This document shows positions 43,350 to 55,609 of a stretch of 64,000 nucleotides of DNA, in pieces (positions within the stretch are counted from its first letter, which is position 1; each line of letters starts with the position of its first letter). Both the position numbers and the translations under genes were made by a program. The notes beneath the pieces are model-generated. The model did not search any database. It worked only from the letters and a program-made list of their open reading frames with translations, and was not told the origin of the DNA. The DNA is from Lactuca virosa (taxonomy: Eukaryota; Streptophyta; Magnoliopsida; Asterales; Asteraceae), in the NCBI GenBank assembly GCA_928212115.1, contig CAKMRJ010005523.1, positions 243,311,115 to 243,375,114 of the forward strand, written 5' to 3'.

Positions 43350-44250
43350 ACGGTCAAGGAGGGCAGTCTGGAGATTTTGGATGAGTGCTTGAGCACTTTT
43401 CACCTTGACAAGGTGGCATTGATGGTTGCTTTGCACGTTGACCTTCCGTGAGTTCCGAGCACGTGGGGCTCTGGACTACTTCGGGGAGAAGGACCCGATC
43501 TCGAGTAGACGATGGTTAGCGGATGTCGCTAACGCCTTCCGCACTAGAAGTTGTCCTGATGGGGAAAAGGTTATACGTGCTTCCTGTCTTCTGAAAGACA
43601 GAGCATGAGATTGGTGGGAGGAGGTTGCGCGCTCCGTGGGTGATGCGACAGTTGATTCGATGACAGGGGATGATTTTGTGGCTAGATTTCGAGCTGATTT
43701 TGCACTGGTGATTGAGGTGCAGCAGCTGGCGAGGGGAGTTCCAGGACCTTCGCCAGACTACTAAGACGGTGACCGAGATCACCACTATGTTCCGCAAGAT
43801 GGCGTTGTTGGTTCCATAGTATGTGGCAGACGAGGAGATGAAGAAGGCGAGATACCATGAGATGTTGAGGAGTGATATCCGACAGTTTGTGAGCCGATCC
43901 AGTTGCAAGACACTGAATGATATAATTACGAGAGCCAGAAAAAGGTAGATTGGTCTAGAGATGGAGAGGAAGAGGAAACTGGATCGGTCTCAGGGTTCAA
44001 GGGGTTCGGGCTAGAGGCCCAAGGTATTTGATTCGAGATCGAGAGGCCAACAGGGTCGGAGCCACTGTGGAAAGTGCGACAAGACGCATGATGGGGCGTG
44101 CAGGGTGGGTGGTTCTGGCTGCTTCAAGTACGGCCGAACGGGTCATATTAGCAGGGATTACACTGCTACTACTACCACCACCACTCCATTATATTATATG
44201 ATTTGCTTCCATTGTAATCAGAAGAGCCATAAGAAGGCCATTGTCTGAGT
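43350..44250 (+). pseudogene. Element A gag, continued after element B
   Basis: The capsid part reads FREFRARGALDYFGEKDPI, then RRWLADVANAF and CLLKDRA before a stop at 43606; WWEEVARSVGD follows. Many shifts come after that. Zinc-knuckle remnants appear at 44069-44165 (CGKCDKTHDGAC; FKYGRTGHISRDY with Cys lost) and CFHCNQKSHKKA. The order is the same as in E, suggesting one family. It is the continuation of the gag begun at 19586. Confidence 0.75.
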
Positions 44251-44484
44251 TTGGCAGCATCAGGACCAGTGGTAGCACCCGCTCCAGCGAGTCTACAGAT
44301 TACTGATGGCCGCCAGGGTAAGGCGGATGCGCCTGTGGTGAGGAGCAGGGCTTTTCAGCTGACAGCCGAGGAGGCTCATGCAGCACCTGAGGTGGTGACG
44401 GGTATGTATCTTATCCTTATCTCTTTATTTATGTTGATTTCTCTGCTCATATTTGTGTGTTTTATTTTAGGATTGTTCCTTGTG

Positions 44485-45358
44485 AACGATATATCTACAT
44501 TGGTATTGTTTGATGCAGGGGATACCCGATCTTTTGTATCGATTGCGCTTAGCAAGAGGTTTTTTTGGAGCTTCGGGGGAGCTGGATTGTCCCTTAGAGG
44601 TCGATATTGTGGATGATCGATCTGTCCGGGTATAGAGAACTCATCAGGGTTGTATTCTTGAGATGTTCAGCGAGCAGTACCCGATTGATTTGGTTCCCAT
44701 TACTTTTGCACTAGAACAAGGTTATTGTAGGGATGGACCGGTTGAGCGCTAATGGGATGGTGATTGATTGCGAGCATCACTTGGTACGTATTCGTATCCT
44801 AAGTGAGGGAGAGTTAGTGGTTCAGGGAGAGAGAGTTCAGCATAGGCCGATTCTATGTTCAACAGCTAGGGCCAGACATTATCTTCATCAGGGTTGCTCT
44901 AGATTTGTTGCCAATGTTATGGATACCCAAGATACAGGTAAGGCGAATGTGGATGACGTGTCGGTTGTACAGGAGTACCCGGATGTGTTTCCGGAGGATT
45001 TGCCTTGGGTGCCTCCAGAGAGGCAGGTGTAGTTTAGGATTGACTTGGTTCCGGGTGCGACTCTAATAACCAAAGCACCATATTGGTTAGCTAATCCAGA
45101 GATGCAGGAGTTGTCTACATAGCTGCACGAGCTATTAGACAAGGGGTTCATTTAACCTAGCAGTTTGTCATGGGGAGCACCGATCCTGTTTGTGAAGAAG
45201 AAGAAGAAGGATGGGTCTCATCGGATGTGTCTTGACTACCAATAGATGAATAAGCTAACGGTGTAGAACCGTTATCCATTATCGAGGATTGATGATTTAT
45301 ATGACCGGATTTAGGGTGCATCTTGGTTTTCCAAGATTGATCTTCATTCGGGTTATCA
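44485..45358 (+). pseudogene. Element A protease and RT start, cut by element E
   Basis: Protease motif LVLFDAGDTRSFVS (44505-44540) has its Asp but Ala/Asp changes in the DSGA box. The linker (44733-45030) reads MDRLSANGMVIDC...EYPDVFPEDLPWVPPERQV, followed by a stop. The RT part, with several stops, shows [20 protein letters not shown] (AAG codon repeat expanded) and WFSKIDLHSGYH. It ends exactly where the LTR of E starts (45359). The remainder of RT, RNase H and integrase of A is not in the window. Confidence 0.85.
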
Positions 45359-47163
45359 TGTAACATCCCAAAAATCATAACCAAAAATTTCATTTTTGAT
45401 GTAACGATTCATAAAACGATTTCTAGAAAACATCATCAAGTTAATTTATTTCTTAAAAGCCATAGATCATATGTCTCATAAATAAGTCATAGTAAAGTAA
45501 TAATGTCAGAGTATAATCCCAAGAACCACATAGTGCGGAAAATAATGGTGTGATGCGCTGCTACCGAGCCGACTCATTTCCCTTTGAAGAAGAAGGACCT
45601 GAAACAAAAAATGAAAATTGTAAGCACAAACCTTAGTGAGTTCCCCATCATACCACATACCATACATAACACATACTGTCTAACATATCCGGGTACTAGC
45701 TACCCCTTCGGTCTCTTTCAACCGGTGACTTGCCAAGCATATCAGGGTGCTGGCCTACCCCTTCGATCCTGTCGACCGGTACCTAGCCTAGCATATCAGG
45801 GTGCTGGCCTACCCCTTCGGTCCTTTCGACCAGTACCGGGGACTATTTCACCCCTTATTTCTACCTTATAGCATCCTAGTGCATAAACATATAAGTCACA
45901 TACTGCCTAGGTTATCCGGGTGCTGGCATACCCCTTCGATCCTATCGACCGGTACTAGGGTCTATCCTACCCTTCCTACCACTATCACATAACATCATAG
46001 CATACTAGCACATAAAGCATAACAGATAATGACATGCCAGATAATTATCACAAAGACAATCATCTCTACTATAACTCTTACTAGTAGGACGGTATTGGTG
46101 CCTTAGACCCACTTCTACTGGAAGGTAACTCACCTCGTAATGCTGAGCGTCGAATATCACGGAAAGGAATCTCTAACAGCTGCTCTGATGACTCCCGGCT
46201 ATCATTATCATAACAACACTTAGTCAAAATCCATAATACTTTTTAGGGTAAAACGACCATTTTACCCATTGGTCTAATTTGGACCATACCCAAGGCCCAA
46301 TTCCATATTGTCTTTCCCAGCCCACTAATGCCCCCCCCCCCCTAAAGACCTACTAATGGCCCAATTTTCTAAATTGGGCCCAACTCTTCAAATGGGCCTT
46401 TTCACAAGCCCAATAAATCCTTAGCCCAAAATAAGTCATTTCAAGTGGCCTAATATGGCCCAAAGGCCCAATACTCTAAATCTCAGTCCTCAGCCCAGAA
46501 ACTATGCTCCACAATAGGCCATGGGGCTCAACTATCCAGGCCCAAACTTCTAAGGCCCAAAAGCCCAACTTCGCCACTCTGCATACGTACGCACGGCATA
46601 CCTGGCACATACACCCAACGTATGCTGGCTTTGCCCAAAACGGGAAGTTGACCCAGTACGCGTAACGTACTAGGTTGTACGCACGGTGTACCAGCCAGCT
46701 TCCTTGGGACATCATTTGTGACTTAAACCATTAAGTCCTCACGTCCAAAATGTAGATCCAGGTCCTTTAAGACCTCCTAACCCATAAAGTCACAAACTTT
46801 ATGTGATTGCATGCATGGTTGGGGTCAAAACTTGATTTTTGGTCCTTATTCCAACTTTGTGACCTTCAAACACTTGCATGGTTGTGGCTTAACCATCAAG
46901 GTCCGATTTTTATTACTCTAACTGCTTCTAAGAGCCCAAAAGGACAACTCTTATGCTATGAAACTATCAAGGTTTAAGCAACCTCAACAATAGAGTCCAA
47001 AAGTGCAATAAAACACCCCCAAATCAAATGTAAACATGCAATGATCAAGTTTGAAGCTTGATACCTCAAATGAGTCAGAAATAGTGCTAATCTCCTGGAT
47101 CTACAAGCTCCCTTTGAATCCTTGCTCCTTCTTCAAGCTTGCTTCTCTTTTAAACACCAAAAC
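45359..47163 (-). repeat. Element E 3' LTR, distal part
   Basis: On plus it opens TGTAACATCCC. It contains a TTTGTTTCAG|GTCC acceptor-like site (minus, about 45592), a four-unit minisatellite CATATCAGGGTGCTGGCC...CGACCGGTACC (45690-45960), a GAGGTGAGTT box (46126-46138), GTACG/CGTAC palindrome cluster 2 (46576-46696) and a GAG|GTATCA donor-like site (47065/47064). It is interrupted by D2. Confidence 0.85.
45690..45960. repeat. Minisatellite of GGGTGCTGGCCTACCCCTTC-type units
   Basis: Four units of about 50-110 bp spacing, each with (A/C)GGGT(A/G)CT(G/A)GC, CCCCTTCGNTCC and CGACCGGTAC. Confidence 0.8.
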
Positions 47164-47962
47164 TTTTGGATTAGGTGTCTAAGCCCATAACTTTTATTGG
47201 TATGTACTTGACCCGAGAGTAGCATGGTCCATTTGGGTTGCATGGCATCGGAACAATTTGGATAGACTTTTGTGAGAAGAAGATATTTATGATTTATTAA
47301 TATATTATAAGTTCTAATATATTAATATGAAATCATATTATTTAATTATTATTGATCAAGAATTAGTTTGAAATTAATTTTGTGATCAAAAGAGACTAAT
47401 TAAATAAATGGGGATTGATTTGGTAAATCATTCATTCTTATAAAGTGGGCTTATGATCCATAGTTCTTCATGTTGGGATAAACCCGTGTGGTGACCCATG
47501 GATACTCCATGGAGGTTAAAACCCATGGATCATGAGGAATGTGGAAAGTCATGAGTTACATGGTGTAACCCTAGTTTGCCACACTATATAAGAAACCCCA
47601 AGGCTAATGAAATTGGCAGTAGTGGTTACCTAGCACCTTTTGAAGGGACAAGAAGTGAGGGCTAGCCGATTTGTGAAGCAAGTGTTCTTCTCTCTAGTTA
47701 TTCCAATTGTTGGTCGTGTTGTGTGATTCCATTTGAGGTGCAACACTTGGGGCACTAAGATCTTAAAGGTCCAAGGCTTCCAACTACAACAAAAGGTATG
47801 ACTTCTAACTTGTTTTATTACCCAAGTATCAATGTTTTGTATGCTAGTTAGGATAATACCTCGGAATGTTCAACTTTGCATGTATAATAGAGAAAACATA
47901 GATCCAAGGTATTTAGGGTTGCATGCACACCTTAGGAGTGTTAGAATGCTCAAAACCAAACA
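47164..47962 (+). repeat. Element D2 5' LTR
   Basis: 799 bp; TATA box ACTATATAAG (47582-47591). A segment TGGTTACCTAGCACCTTTTG absent from the D LTRs distinguishes the subfamily. Confidence 0.9.
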
Positions 47963-48054
47963 GTGGTATCAGAGCCTAGGGTTGTTTTCAATTATACTTG
48001 ATGCTACTTGCTTGAAAATGCTTTAAAAATCGATTTTCTGCTGTTCTGGACAGT

Positions 48055-48150
48055 CGACTCACCGAGTCCACTGGGGGAATCGCCGAGTCCAAGTACAAAT
48101 TCATCCAACTCACCGAGTTGGTTCATACACTCGACGAGTTGGTGCCCCAG
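48055..48150 (+). repeat. ACTCGNCGAGT motifs in the D2 leader
   Basis: GACTCACCGAGTCC, ATCGCCGAGTCC, AACTCACCGAGTTGG and CACTCGACGAGTTGG, one unit more than in D. Confidence 0.75.
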
Positions 48151-48761
48151 AATGCAGTTTTTCGAGTTTTTTTGTTGGAACTGGACTAGGATCATTACCC
48201 TAAACTGTTTTTGAACTTGTAAACCTATTTTTGATGTGGTAATGATCATGGTTATCCAATTTAAAAGATAATTGTCAAAGTTTCATGTTTTGTATTAGTT
48301 TATATGGTTAGCCTAATTACATGAAATTTGTTTGATATGAATTGTCTTGTTCTTATGAGTTTAATTTAGATCATAGACAAATTGTTTGATTTTCTTGTTA
48401 GAATTTTGATCTGAATGATTTTGATGAATTCCATAACTTGTCCTCAAGTTATGGAAAATGAAAAGTTTTCTTTTAAAGAAATCATTAAAGTCATAGGTTA
48501 TGAACTTGAAGAGTCTTTTTCCATAAATGTTTTTATGAACTCCATAACTTGTCCTCAAGTTATGGATTTTCAAGATTCTTTTCATTAAAACCTATATTAT
48601 ACTCATAAGTTATGGATTCTAAATTTTTTTTGAATAGTTCAAAACTTGCCCTCAAGTTTTTGGATTTGTAAATGTAGAGTCTTATTTTGAAACATTTAGT
48701 TCCAAACCCTAGAATTTTAAAGTTTTAAAATTCTACCCTTATACTATTATAATATTATAGG

Positions 48762-48805
<44 letters not shown>

Positions 48806-49600
48806 TATATATATAAGAACAAATTCAGTCTTACCGTTAGTAGGCCTCATTCACGAAGCCGGTCTATTAGGGGGGTGGTATAAGGTTACTGCCTATAAAA
48901 TGACAGTTTAATTGGTGTCCACTCTCACCCACCGCTTCCTTCACTGGTGGAGGGTCGTTAGCCAAACGGGTAGGATAGGACTCTAATTCCCCCATCATTA
49001 GAAGTATAATGATAAATATAAAGTAACTAAACACTTATAATTCCCAAATCTTAGTTACTTAGGAAAATGTGAATATGGCGCTAACCCATGAAATTGCACT
49101 TTGCACCTTGTTAAGCTGTTAGTGGAGCGTGTGTGGTTAACCGACACACTAATCTGGGATTAACAGTGCGTGGCAAAGGGTAGTTTGATGTTAATCATAG
49201 ATCAATGGAGTGTGTGTGGTTAACCGACACATTGATTAGGTGGTTGTAACATTGGGTGTACCAAGCTAACTTGCATGGTTATTCACACCTTGTTTGTGAT
49301 CCTCGACATCCTAGTCACAAACTTGAAGGGCACAATCGAGATTTAAACATGCCATTGATTTGTTCAATGAATCTCAAAGGATCTAGGAGTTTCAATTCAC
49401 TTAAAACCTAAAACTCTTTTTCGTTTTTCGTGGTGGAAATTGGTAAATCGTCATTTACCTACCTTCAAATATTTTGCGGTTTGGATTACGGCATCCCTCT
49501 TCCAAATTGTAAAATATTGTGTTGGGTCCTAGCCTTAATAGTTCATTTGGGTGTTATATTAAGGACTTAAATCAACTAACTTGAATTTCTCCTATTGTAG

Positions 49601-50326
49601 ATGTCTAGTTCAGAAAACTATGGTCTTCCCAAATCTTTTGGAACAAGGTTTCCTCTTGAAGATGATGTCCCGCGGTTGGATCGTGGAAGTCATACTTCAC
49701 TTCCTCCACCTCCTCCAATAATTCTCCCAGACCCACAAGTTCAAAGACTTGAAAAATTCAAGGTCACTCAAGCCCTACTTGCAATGAAACATCAAGATGG
49801 AAGGCCTATGTGTACTCACGTCTTGGAGATGAAGTCACATATTAACAGGCTGGGAGTATTGGGTGTTGAAGTCTCGAGGAAGTTGGCTATTGACTGGGTT
49901 CTTCAGTCACTTCCCGAGTCATATGGTGAATTCATTAAGGACTACTATGTGATAGACCACGACATGACCCTTTTTGATCTTACCTATTTTCTTGTTGCTA
50001 CTGAATCAGCAATGATTTGGCGCACTGGAAAAGAAAATTTGATTGGAAGATCTACTCCCCAAACTTCCATGGACATTGACAATGGAAACATTGGAAGTCC
50101 AGAAAATATTTATCTTTCCAAGGGAAAGAGAAAGGCTAAGTCTGAGATTGTCCCGTGTTCCATTCCCAAAGAGTCTATATGTTTCTATTGCCAAGAAAAT
50201 GGGCATTGGTTGCAAAGCTGCCCTGACTACCTGAAAGATCTGAGAAATGTAGAATTGAAAAGTTTGACTCTAATTCAGGTAAGTCTACTGTCTAACTCTA
50301 TTAAGTTCCTAATTGTTGATTCTTAA
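49601..50326 (+). CDS. Element D2 gag, intact 241-codon frame
   Basis: Starts at the ATG right after an acceptor-like TTTCTCCTATTGTAG. Residues 1-35 are unusual (MSSSENYGLPKSFGTRFPLE, then SLPPPPPIILPDP). From about residue 48 it is a copia-type UBN2 gag (LEKFKVTQALLAMKH, THVLEMKSHINRL, LAIDWVLQSLPESY). A Ser/Lys-rich linker and one zinc knuckle, CFYCQENGHWLQSC (CX2CX4HX4C), follow near residue 207. Capsid and RNA-binding functions can be inferred. It is shorter than a usual copia gag-pol and no polymerase follows, so particles would need enzymes from another element. Its frame is open while D's is broken. Confidence 0.85.
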   Translation: MSSSENYGLPKSFGTRFPLEDDVPRLDRGSHTSLPPPPPIILPDPQVQRLEKFKVTQALLAMKHQDGRPMCTHVLEMKSHINRLGVLGVEVSRKLAIDWVLQSLPESYGEFIKDYYVIDHDMTLFDLTYFLVATESAMIWRTGKENLIGRSTPQTSMDIDNGNIGSPENIYLSKGKRKAKSEIVPCSIPKESICFYCQENGHWLQSCPDYLKDLRNVELKSLTLIQVSLLSNSIKFLIVDS

Positions 50327-53300
50327 TACATGATGTGACAAGGTTGCATTTTGATGTTTTGTAGGATCATGCAAAGGGAAGGAAGCTTAAAGGAAGAGCA
50401 TGTTGAATCTGATCGCGAAGATGGATTTCAATCGCATGGTTCGAAGATCGGATTTTTGACCTGCTGCGTAGGAGTTATGATAGATTGCTAGGAAATATGT
50501 AATAACATGGTTTTCATTTGTAATTGCATTGTAAGGAAAAGTTTTTTTCCGCATTTTATAAATAAATAAAATTTTGTTTTTATTTTTATTATATCTCTTT
50601 GCAATGGCATTTGTGAAAATTGATGTTTGTATGTTTCTATGTTAGCAATATGAATATGATTCTTTCGTTTGTGGTAGTGTCAGGTATTTGCCAAATAAGG
50701 AAAGATTCTCATCACCCAAGTTTCAATTGGACAGAAACTTGGAATCATGCAAGTTGTATTGTATGATGAATGAGAATTTTCAACTTTGGTAAATTAAGAC
50801 TAATTCCTTGCTCACATGTACATGTGAGTCAAGTGAAGGACTAGGGATCGGGTACACTGGGTGTGCGCTGGTCAAGATCCACCACAAAGATCGATAAGAC
50901 TATTCGTAATGATTTACTAAAGTTTAGTAAACATGGTTATGCTTACAAGTTTAAGTATAATTCTGTAACATTGGAAAAGTTTCAATGTATAGCAGAACGA
51001 ATAAGAAAAACCAAATTAGGCAGAGAGATAAAAGTTTCTCCAATCTGAAAAGATGGGAGAGTACTTTAGTACCGTATTTATGATCATCTTAATGTTTATG
51101 GAAAAACCATATTGCAATTGATCCTCTAAAGACATCTTAGTGCATTTGTATGGCTAAGAAGAGGAATCGTGAATTGTTGAAATAGTTTAAATCAAGAAGA
51201 TGAGTCATACTTCGTTCCCAAAACAAGTCTTAGAGTAATACTCCAAGATTGTAACCTTGAGTGACATGATCTTAAGAAAGGTTTAGAACACTTATCAAAT
51301 GTAGAGTAAAAGTTTTCTACTCTTGTACATTTGAAATTGGTAAGTTGTGATGTTTTGGATAAAACAAAGACCAACTAAGGCCAATTGTGTGATGTGTTTG
51401 TCTTGATAAGAATCCACACTAGCTCTTAAATATTTGTTTTGTCGAGGAATGATTCCTTGACAAAGTGAATCTTATATGTCAAGAGGTCAGTGGGAGTCTT
51501 AAAGATCTTGGAAGTTTCAAGAACTAATCGAGGATAACCTATTGTTAAACACTAGCACACGACTTAAGGTTTGTGACCAATCGTGTTGACATATTCTTGT
51601 TTCCGTGCCCATTCCAGTTAAATTTGACTATGCATGTAGTTCTGAGAGTCCTTAATTGGTTGCATAACAACCTGGAAGCAATGGTAGGCCCTTGTGCTGC
51701 CAGGTGGCAAGAAATTAAGATTGAATAAGTTCATTCCATATGAGTTTGGATTTGTCACTAACCATGTCTTGTGATTATGGTCATGACAAATTCACATGGA
51801 TAGGAACACATACACCATAAAATCTAAGTGTCATAAGTTTTCTCTCCGATTCATGAAAATGATGGTGAGGAAAAGCTTTCACTAAGTAGATTTTAAGGAG
51901 ATATACCAGCTGTGATATTTGCATTCTCAAATTCGATTATGATTATGGCATCCCTCTTCATAATTCGAGTTGTGAGAAATGGCAAAGGTCTAAACATTTC
52001 AGCCTTATGGATGTAAGTTCTAAAATTATTAAGATACACATGTGAGCTATCTAAGGAAAGGTGTATGAGTTTGAGAAGCCTAGATAAAGCCTTATCAAAG
52101 CATCTCACATCAGAAATCTGAACTTTGGTAAGAAAGTCAACAAAGTGTTGATTTCTAGAAGTCCAGCTGATTTCTGAGTACATGTCAAAGCTAGTGGGAG
52201 CATAAGTGTTATGCTAATAAGGATGTAATTATTATGCTAGTGGGAGCATAATCAATTATGGTGAATGTTGCAAGTTAGCAATGTTAATTATAGAAAACAA
52301 AAGTTTCAATTTGCAAGTTGCAGAGTTTGAAAAGTTGTTTTGCTATAATTAAGGGAGAGGAAATTATACTTCATTTCAATTCTCAAAGCTTAGATTGAGA
52401 TTTTAATCACATTTAGTCAAATATATATATGAATGTTATGTTGGAATGGTTCAACATAAGGAAATTCTATATATGGAAATGTTAATTTCATTCTCAAAAT
52501 TTTGATTATGATTACGGCATCCCTCTTCATAATCAAAATTATGAGAATATGGAAAATAGAAATATTATAGCAAAAGACTGATCAAGTATCATGTCTTTAT
52601 GTTAGACATTATGAATCGTGTCCCATATGATTCGCATATAGGATCGATTGCATATGCTATAATATTTGCGTGTTCTAAATTTTTCCAAATGCCTAGGGCA
52701 TTAAGAGGGAAAAAGGACTAGAACCAGTTATGACTAAAGTGGTTAAACAACTGTTAAGGATAATCTAAGGTTCGCCAAAGATTGGTCACTTAAGGACAGT
52801 TGGAAGTATAGTAATGGATGGACCATATTGACATTACTATGAATAGACAGGAGTCTATTAATAATGAGTTGTCGTATGGCAAATATGGAATGTTTCCATA
52901 TTGGGAGTTGAAGAATAGATGAAGAAGTTGGAAACTTTCATGCAAGAAGGATGTTCAAAGGAATGTACTTTGAATTTGAGACTTCATTTCCATGGAATTG
53001 TCTTGTAACAATTTCCAAAGGAATATTTTGTAATATCATTGGTCAAGTCTCTGTGACTTTTGGTACCTAGACATTACAAAAGAATCATTGCATGATAGTT
53101 TAGAATCTAACACTTTCTGGCAGTGACAAGAATTTGGAATTCTTACACTTGCAATAAGGATTTGGAATTTTGAAATGAGCATCATTGAAATGGTTTTCAA
53201 TTGATCTATTTCACAAAGAAAGGACCATAGACAAACATAGTGTGCATGCTTGGTGCATGGCATAACTATCGTTTAGACAAACATAGTGTGCATGCTTGGA

Positions 53301-54139
53301 GCATGGCATAACTATTGTTTTAATTCAAGTGTTAAGTTGATTATTCGAAACATTATACAATGAATGATGAGTAATCTATAAGGCTCAAAAGTTTTTGGAG
53401 CCATATAGGATTAGTATCATTCTTGTGTTTCGTTTTGCATGTTTTGACTTCCCGAATAACTAGGTTATTCAAACCATCCACAGTCGATCATACTTTGGAA
53501 GTAGGTATTGAGGCAAGACTGTCATGAATGGGTCTGTAGTTTGTCTAGGACAAGGTGGCTGCAGTGTTCATGAGTACTCCTGGAATAAGATTCGAGTATT
53601 AGATTCAACCCACGCTCATTCTGAATCACTTCATGGATTTTATCACGAGTGATTGTGAGAGGATAATATCTTATATTCTTGAAACCAAGACGTGTGAGTT
53701 GTAGTTGCGAGTCGGTTGCACATTGACATATGTAAACGCACCAGTAACTTGGATGTTATAAAACATATTATTGTGTGTAATCTGATGAGTAAGTACAAGC
53801 GAGCATTTGGGTCGAAGTTTATCCGTTCCTTTTATCCCATGTGGATAAAAGTGATATCTGTGGGCCCCTTGATGATTTAGTGATGACATCAGGCCTGGAC
53901 TGATTTGATTCGTTCAATTAGTCGGTCGTCATAAATCAAAAATCTGGAAACAACAGATGGACAGAGAGAATGATTATAATCCATGTCTCAGTCCATATGA
54001 TATCTAGAATGGAGGAATATATGATCCTTTATCTAATGGACACGTCATTGACTAGGTCAGAGTTCGACAGCGGCTTTTAAGAGCTACGATTGCTAGTCGG
54101 GTTGGAGTCATGCTTGCAATAATAGTTATTAGACTTATC
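50327..54139 (+). other. Element D2 long non-coding region
   Basis: Collinear with 30350-33742 of D and equally without polymerase motifs. AGTGGGAG purine tracts occur near 51488, 52193, 52240 and 54141. The extra block 51604-52055 is missing from D. Confidence 0.75.
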
Positions 54140-54151
54140 CAAGTGGGAGAC

Positions 54152-54946
54152 TGTTGGATTAGGTGTCTAAGCCCATAACTATTATTGGTATGTACTTGAC
54201 CCGAGAGTAGCATGGTCCATTTGGGTTGCATGACATCAGAACAATTTGGATAGACTTTTGTGAGAAGAGGATATTTATGATTTATTAATATATTATAAGT
54301 TCTAATATATTAATATGAAATCATATTATTTAATTAGTATTGATCAAGAATTAGTTTGGAATTAATTTTGTGATCAAAAGAGACTAAATAAATAAATGGG
54401 GATTGATTTGGTAAATCATTCTTATAAAGTGGGCTTATGATCCATAGTTCTTCATGTTGGGCTAAACCCGTGTGGTGACCCATGGATACTCCATGGAGGT
54501 TATAACCCATGGATCATGAGGAATGTGGAAAGTCATGAGTTACATGGTGTAACCTTAGTTTGCCATACTATATAAGAAACCCCAAGGCTCATGAAATTGG
54601 CACTAGTGGTTACCTAGCACCTTTTGAAGGGACAAGAAGTGAGGGCTAGCCGATTTGTGAAGCAAGTGTTATTCTCTCAAGTTATTCCAATTGTTGGTGG
54701 TGTTGTGTGATTCCATTTGAGTTGCAACACTTGGGGCACTAAGTTATTAAAGATCCAAGGCTTCCAACTACAACAAAAGGTATGACTTCTAACTTGTTTT
54801 ATTACCCAAGTATCAATGTTTTGTATGCTAGTTAGGATAATACCTTGGAATGTTCAAGTTTGCAAGTATAATAGAGAAAACATAGATCCAAGGTATTTAG
54901 GGTTAAATACACACCTTAGGAGTGTTAGAATGCTCAAACCCCAACA
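54152..54946 (+). repeat. Element D2 3' LTR
   Basis: 795 bp, TGTTGGATTAGG...ACCCCAACA, the partner of 47164-47962. Confidence 0.9.
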
Positions 54947-54951
54947 AAAAT

Positions 54952-55327
54952 AACACTAAAATGCTCTCAAATGGCTTCCAAATCACAAGAACACACAAAT
55001 CTGAGTTAGGGTTTTCGTGGTGGCTCTCTAAGGTTGAGAGGGAGGCTGGACCAAAGGCATAATGTCCTTTATATAGGGATCAAACCCTAAAATTTAGGGT
55101 TTTAGAATCTGCATGCGTACGCTGCGCATACTCCTGGTACGTTGGGCGTACATGCATGGCTTCCGCGTTCCAATCTCTTGAGTACGTTGAGCGTACATGG
55201 TGAGGTACGCTCCACGTACGGTGCTTCCTCAGCCCAATTACAAGGGCCCAAAGGTCTAAGCCCACCCTTTTAAAACTATTAACCTTATATAAATAAAAAT
55301 AGTACCTTATAAATCCCGGGCGTTACA
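54952..55327 (-). repeat. Element E 3' LTR, proximal part (U3 and promoter)
   Basis: On the minus strand it starts TGTAACGCCCGGG (55327). Then come GTACG/CGTAC palindromes (55108-55216), an AAACCCTAAATTTTAGGGTT palindrome (55083-55104) and CCCTATATAAAGG (55069-55083). D2 interrupts it at 54951. Confidence 0.85.
55069..55216 (-). promoter_or_regulatory. Element E LTR promoter region
   Basis: Minus: GTACGCTCAACGTAC, GTACGCCCAACGTAC and GCGCAGCGTACGC palindromes, then an AAACCCTAA/TTAGGGTTT palindrome, then a canonical TATATAAAG box. Confidence 0.6.
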
Positions 55328-55339
55328 AATCTCCCCCAC

Positions 55340-55609
55340 TTAAATTAGACTTTGTCCTCGAAGTCTGTTTGCTACTGCCGGGAATAACTCGGGGTAGTTC
55401 TCCCTCATCTCGTCATCCGGCTCCCAAGTCCATTCTGATCCCTTGTGGTGCTGCCATTGCACCTTCACTAACTCGACCTTCTTGTTCCTCAGATCCTTCG
55501 TCTTCCTGTCGAGGATGGCTACTGGTCGCTCGATGTAGTTCAGGCTGTCGTCCACCTGAATATCCTCTAGAGGCACCACTATGGAGGCATCTACCAGGCA
55601 CTTCCGCAA
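55340..55609 (-). pseudogene. Element E chromodomain-like tail
   Basis: RKCLVDASIVVPLEDIQVD, ERPVAILDR, then VELVKVQWQHHKGSEWTWEP and ELFP. It matches the tail of C (23444-23845). It is separated from integrase by TAG at 55610, where C has Gln in HVSQLRK, so a single C-to-T change explains the stop. Confidence 0.8.

Larger units (their letters stand above)
47164..54946 (+). mobile_element. Element D2: second copy of the D family, gag intact
   Basis: 7783 bp. LTRs 47164-47962 and 54152-54946; the first begins TTTTGGATTAGG, so its terminal TG is mutated. Flanks AAAAC (47159-47163) and AAAAT (54947-54951) are a target duplication with one mismatch. The primer site follows the left LTR (47964-47976) and polypurine tract AAGTGGGAGACT precedes the right one. 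Compared with D it has about 245 bp more near 49097-49345 and about 450 bp more near 51604-52055. It inserted in the 3' LTR of E. Confidence 0.9.
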
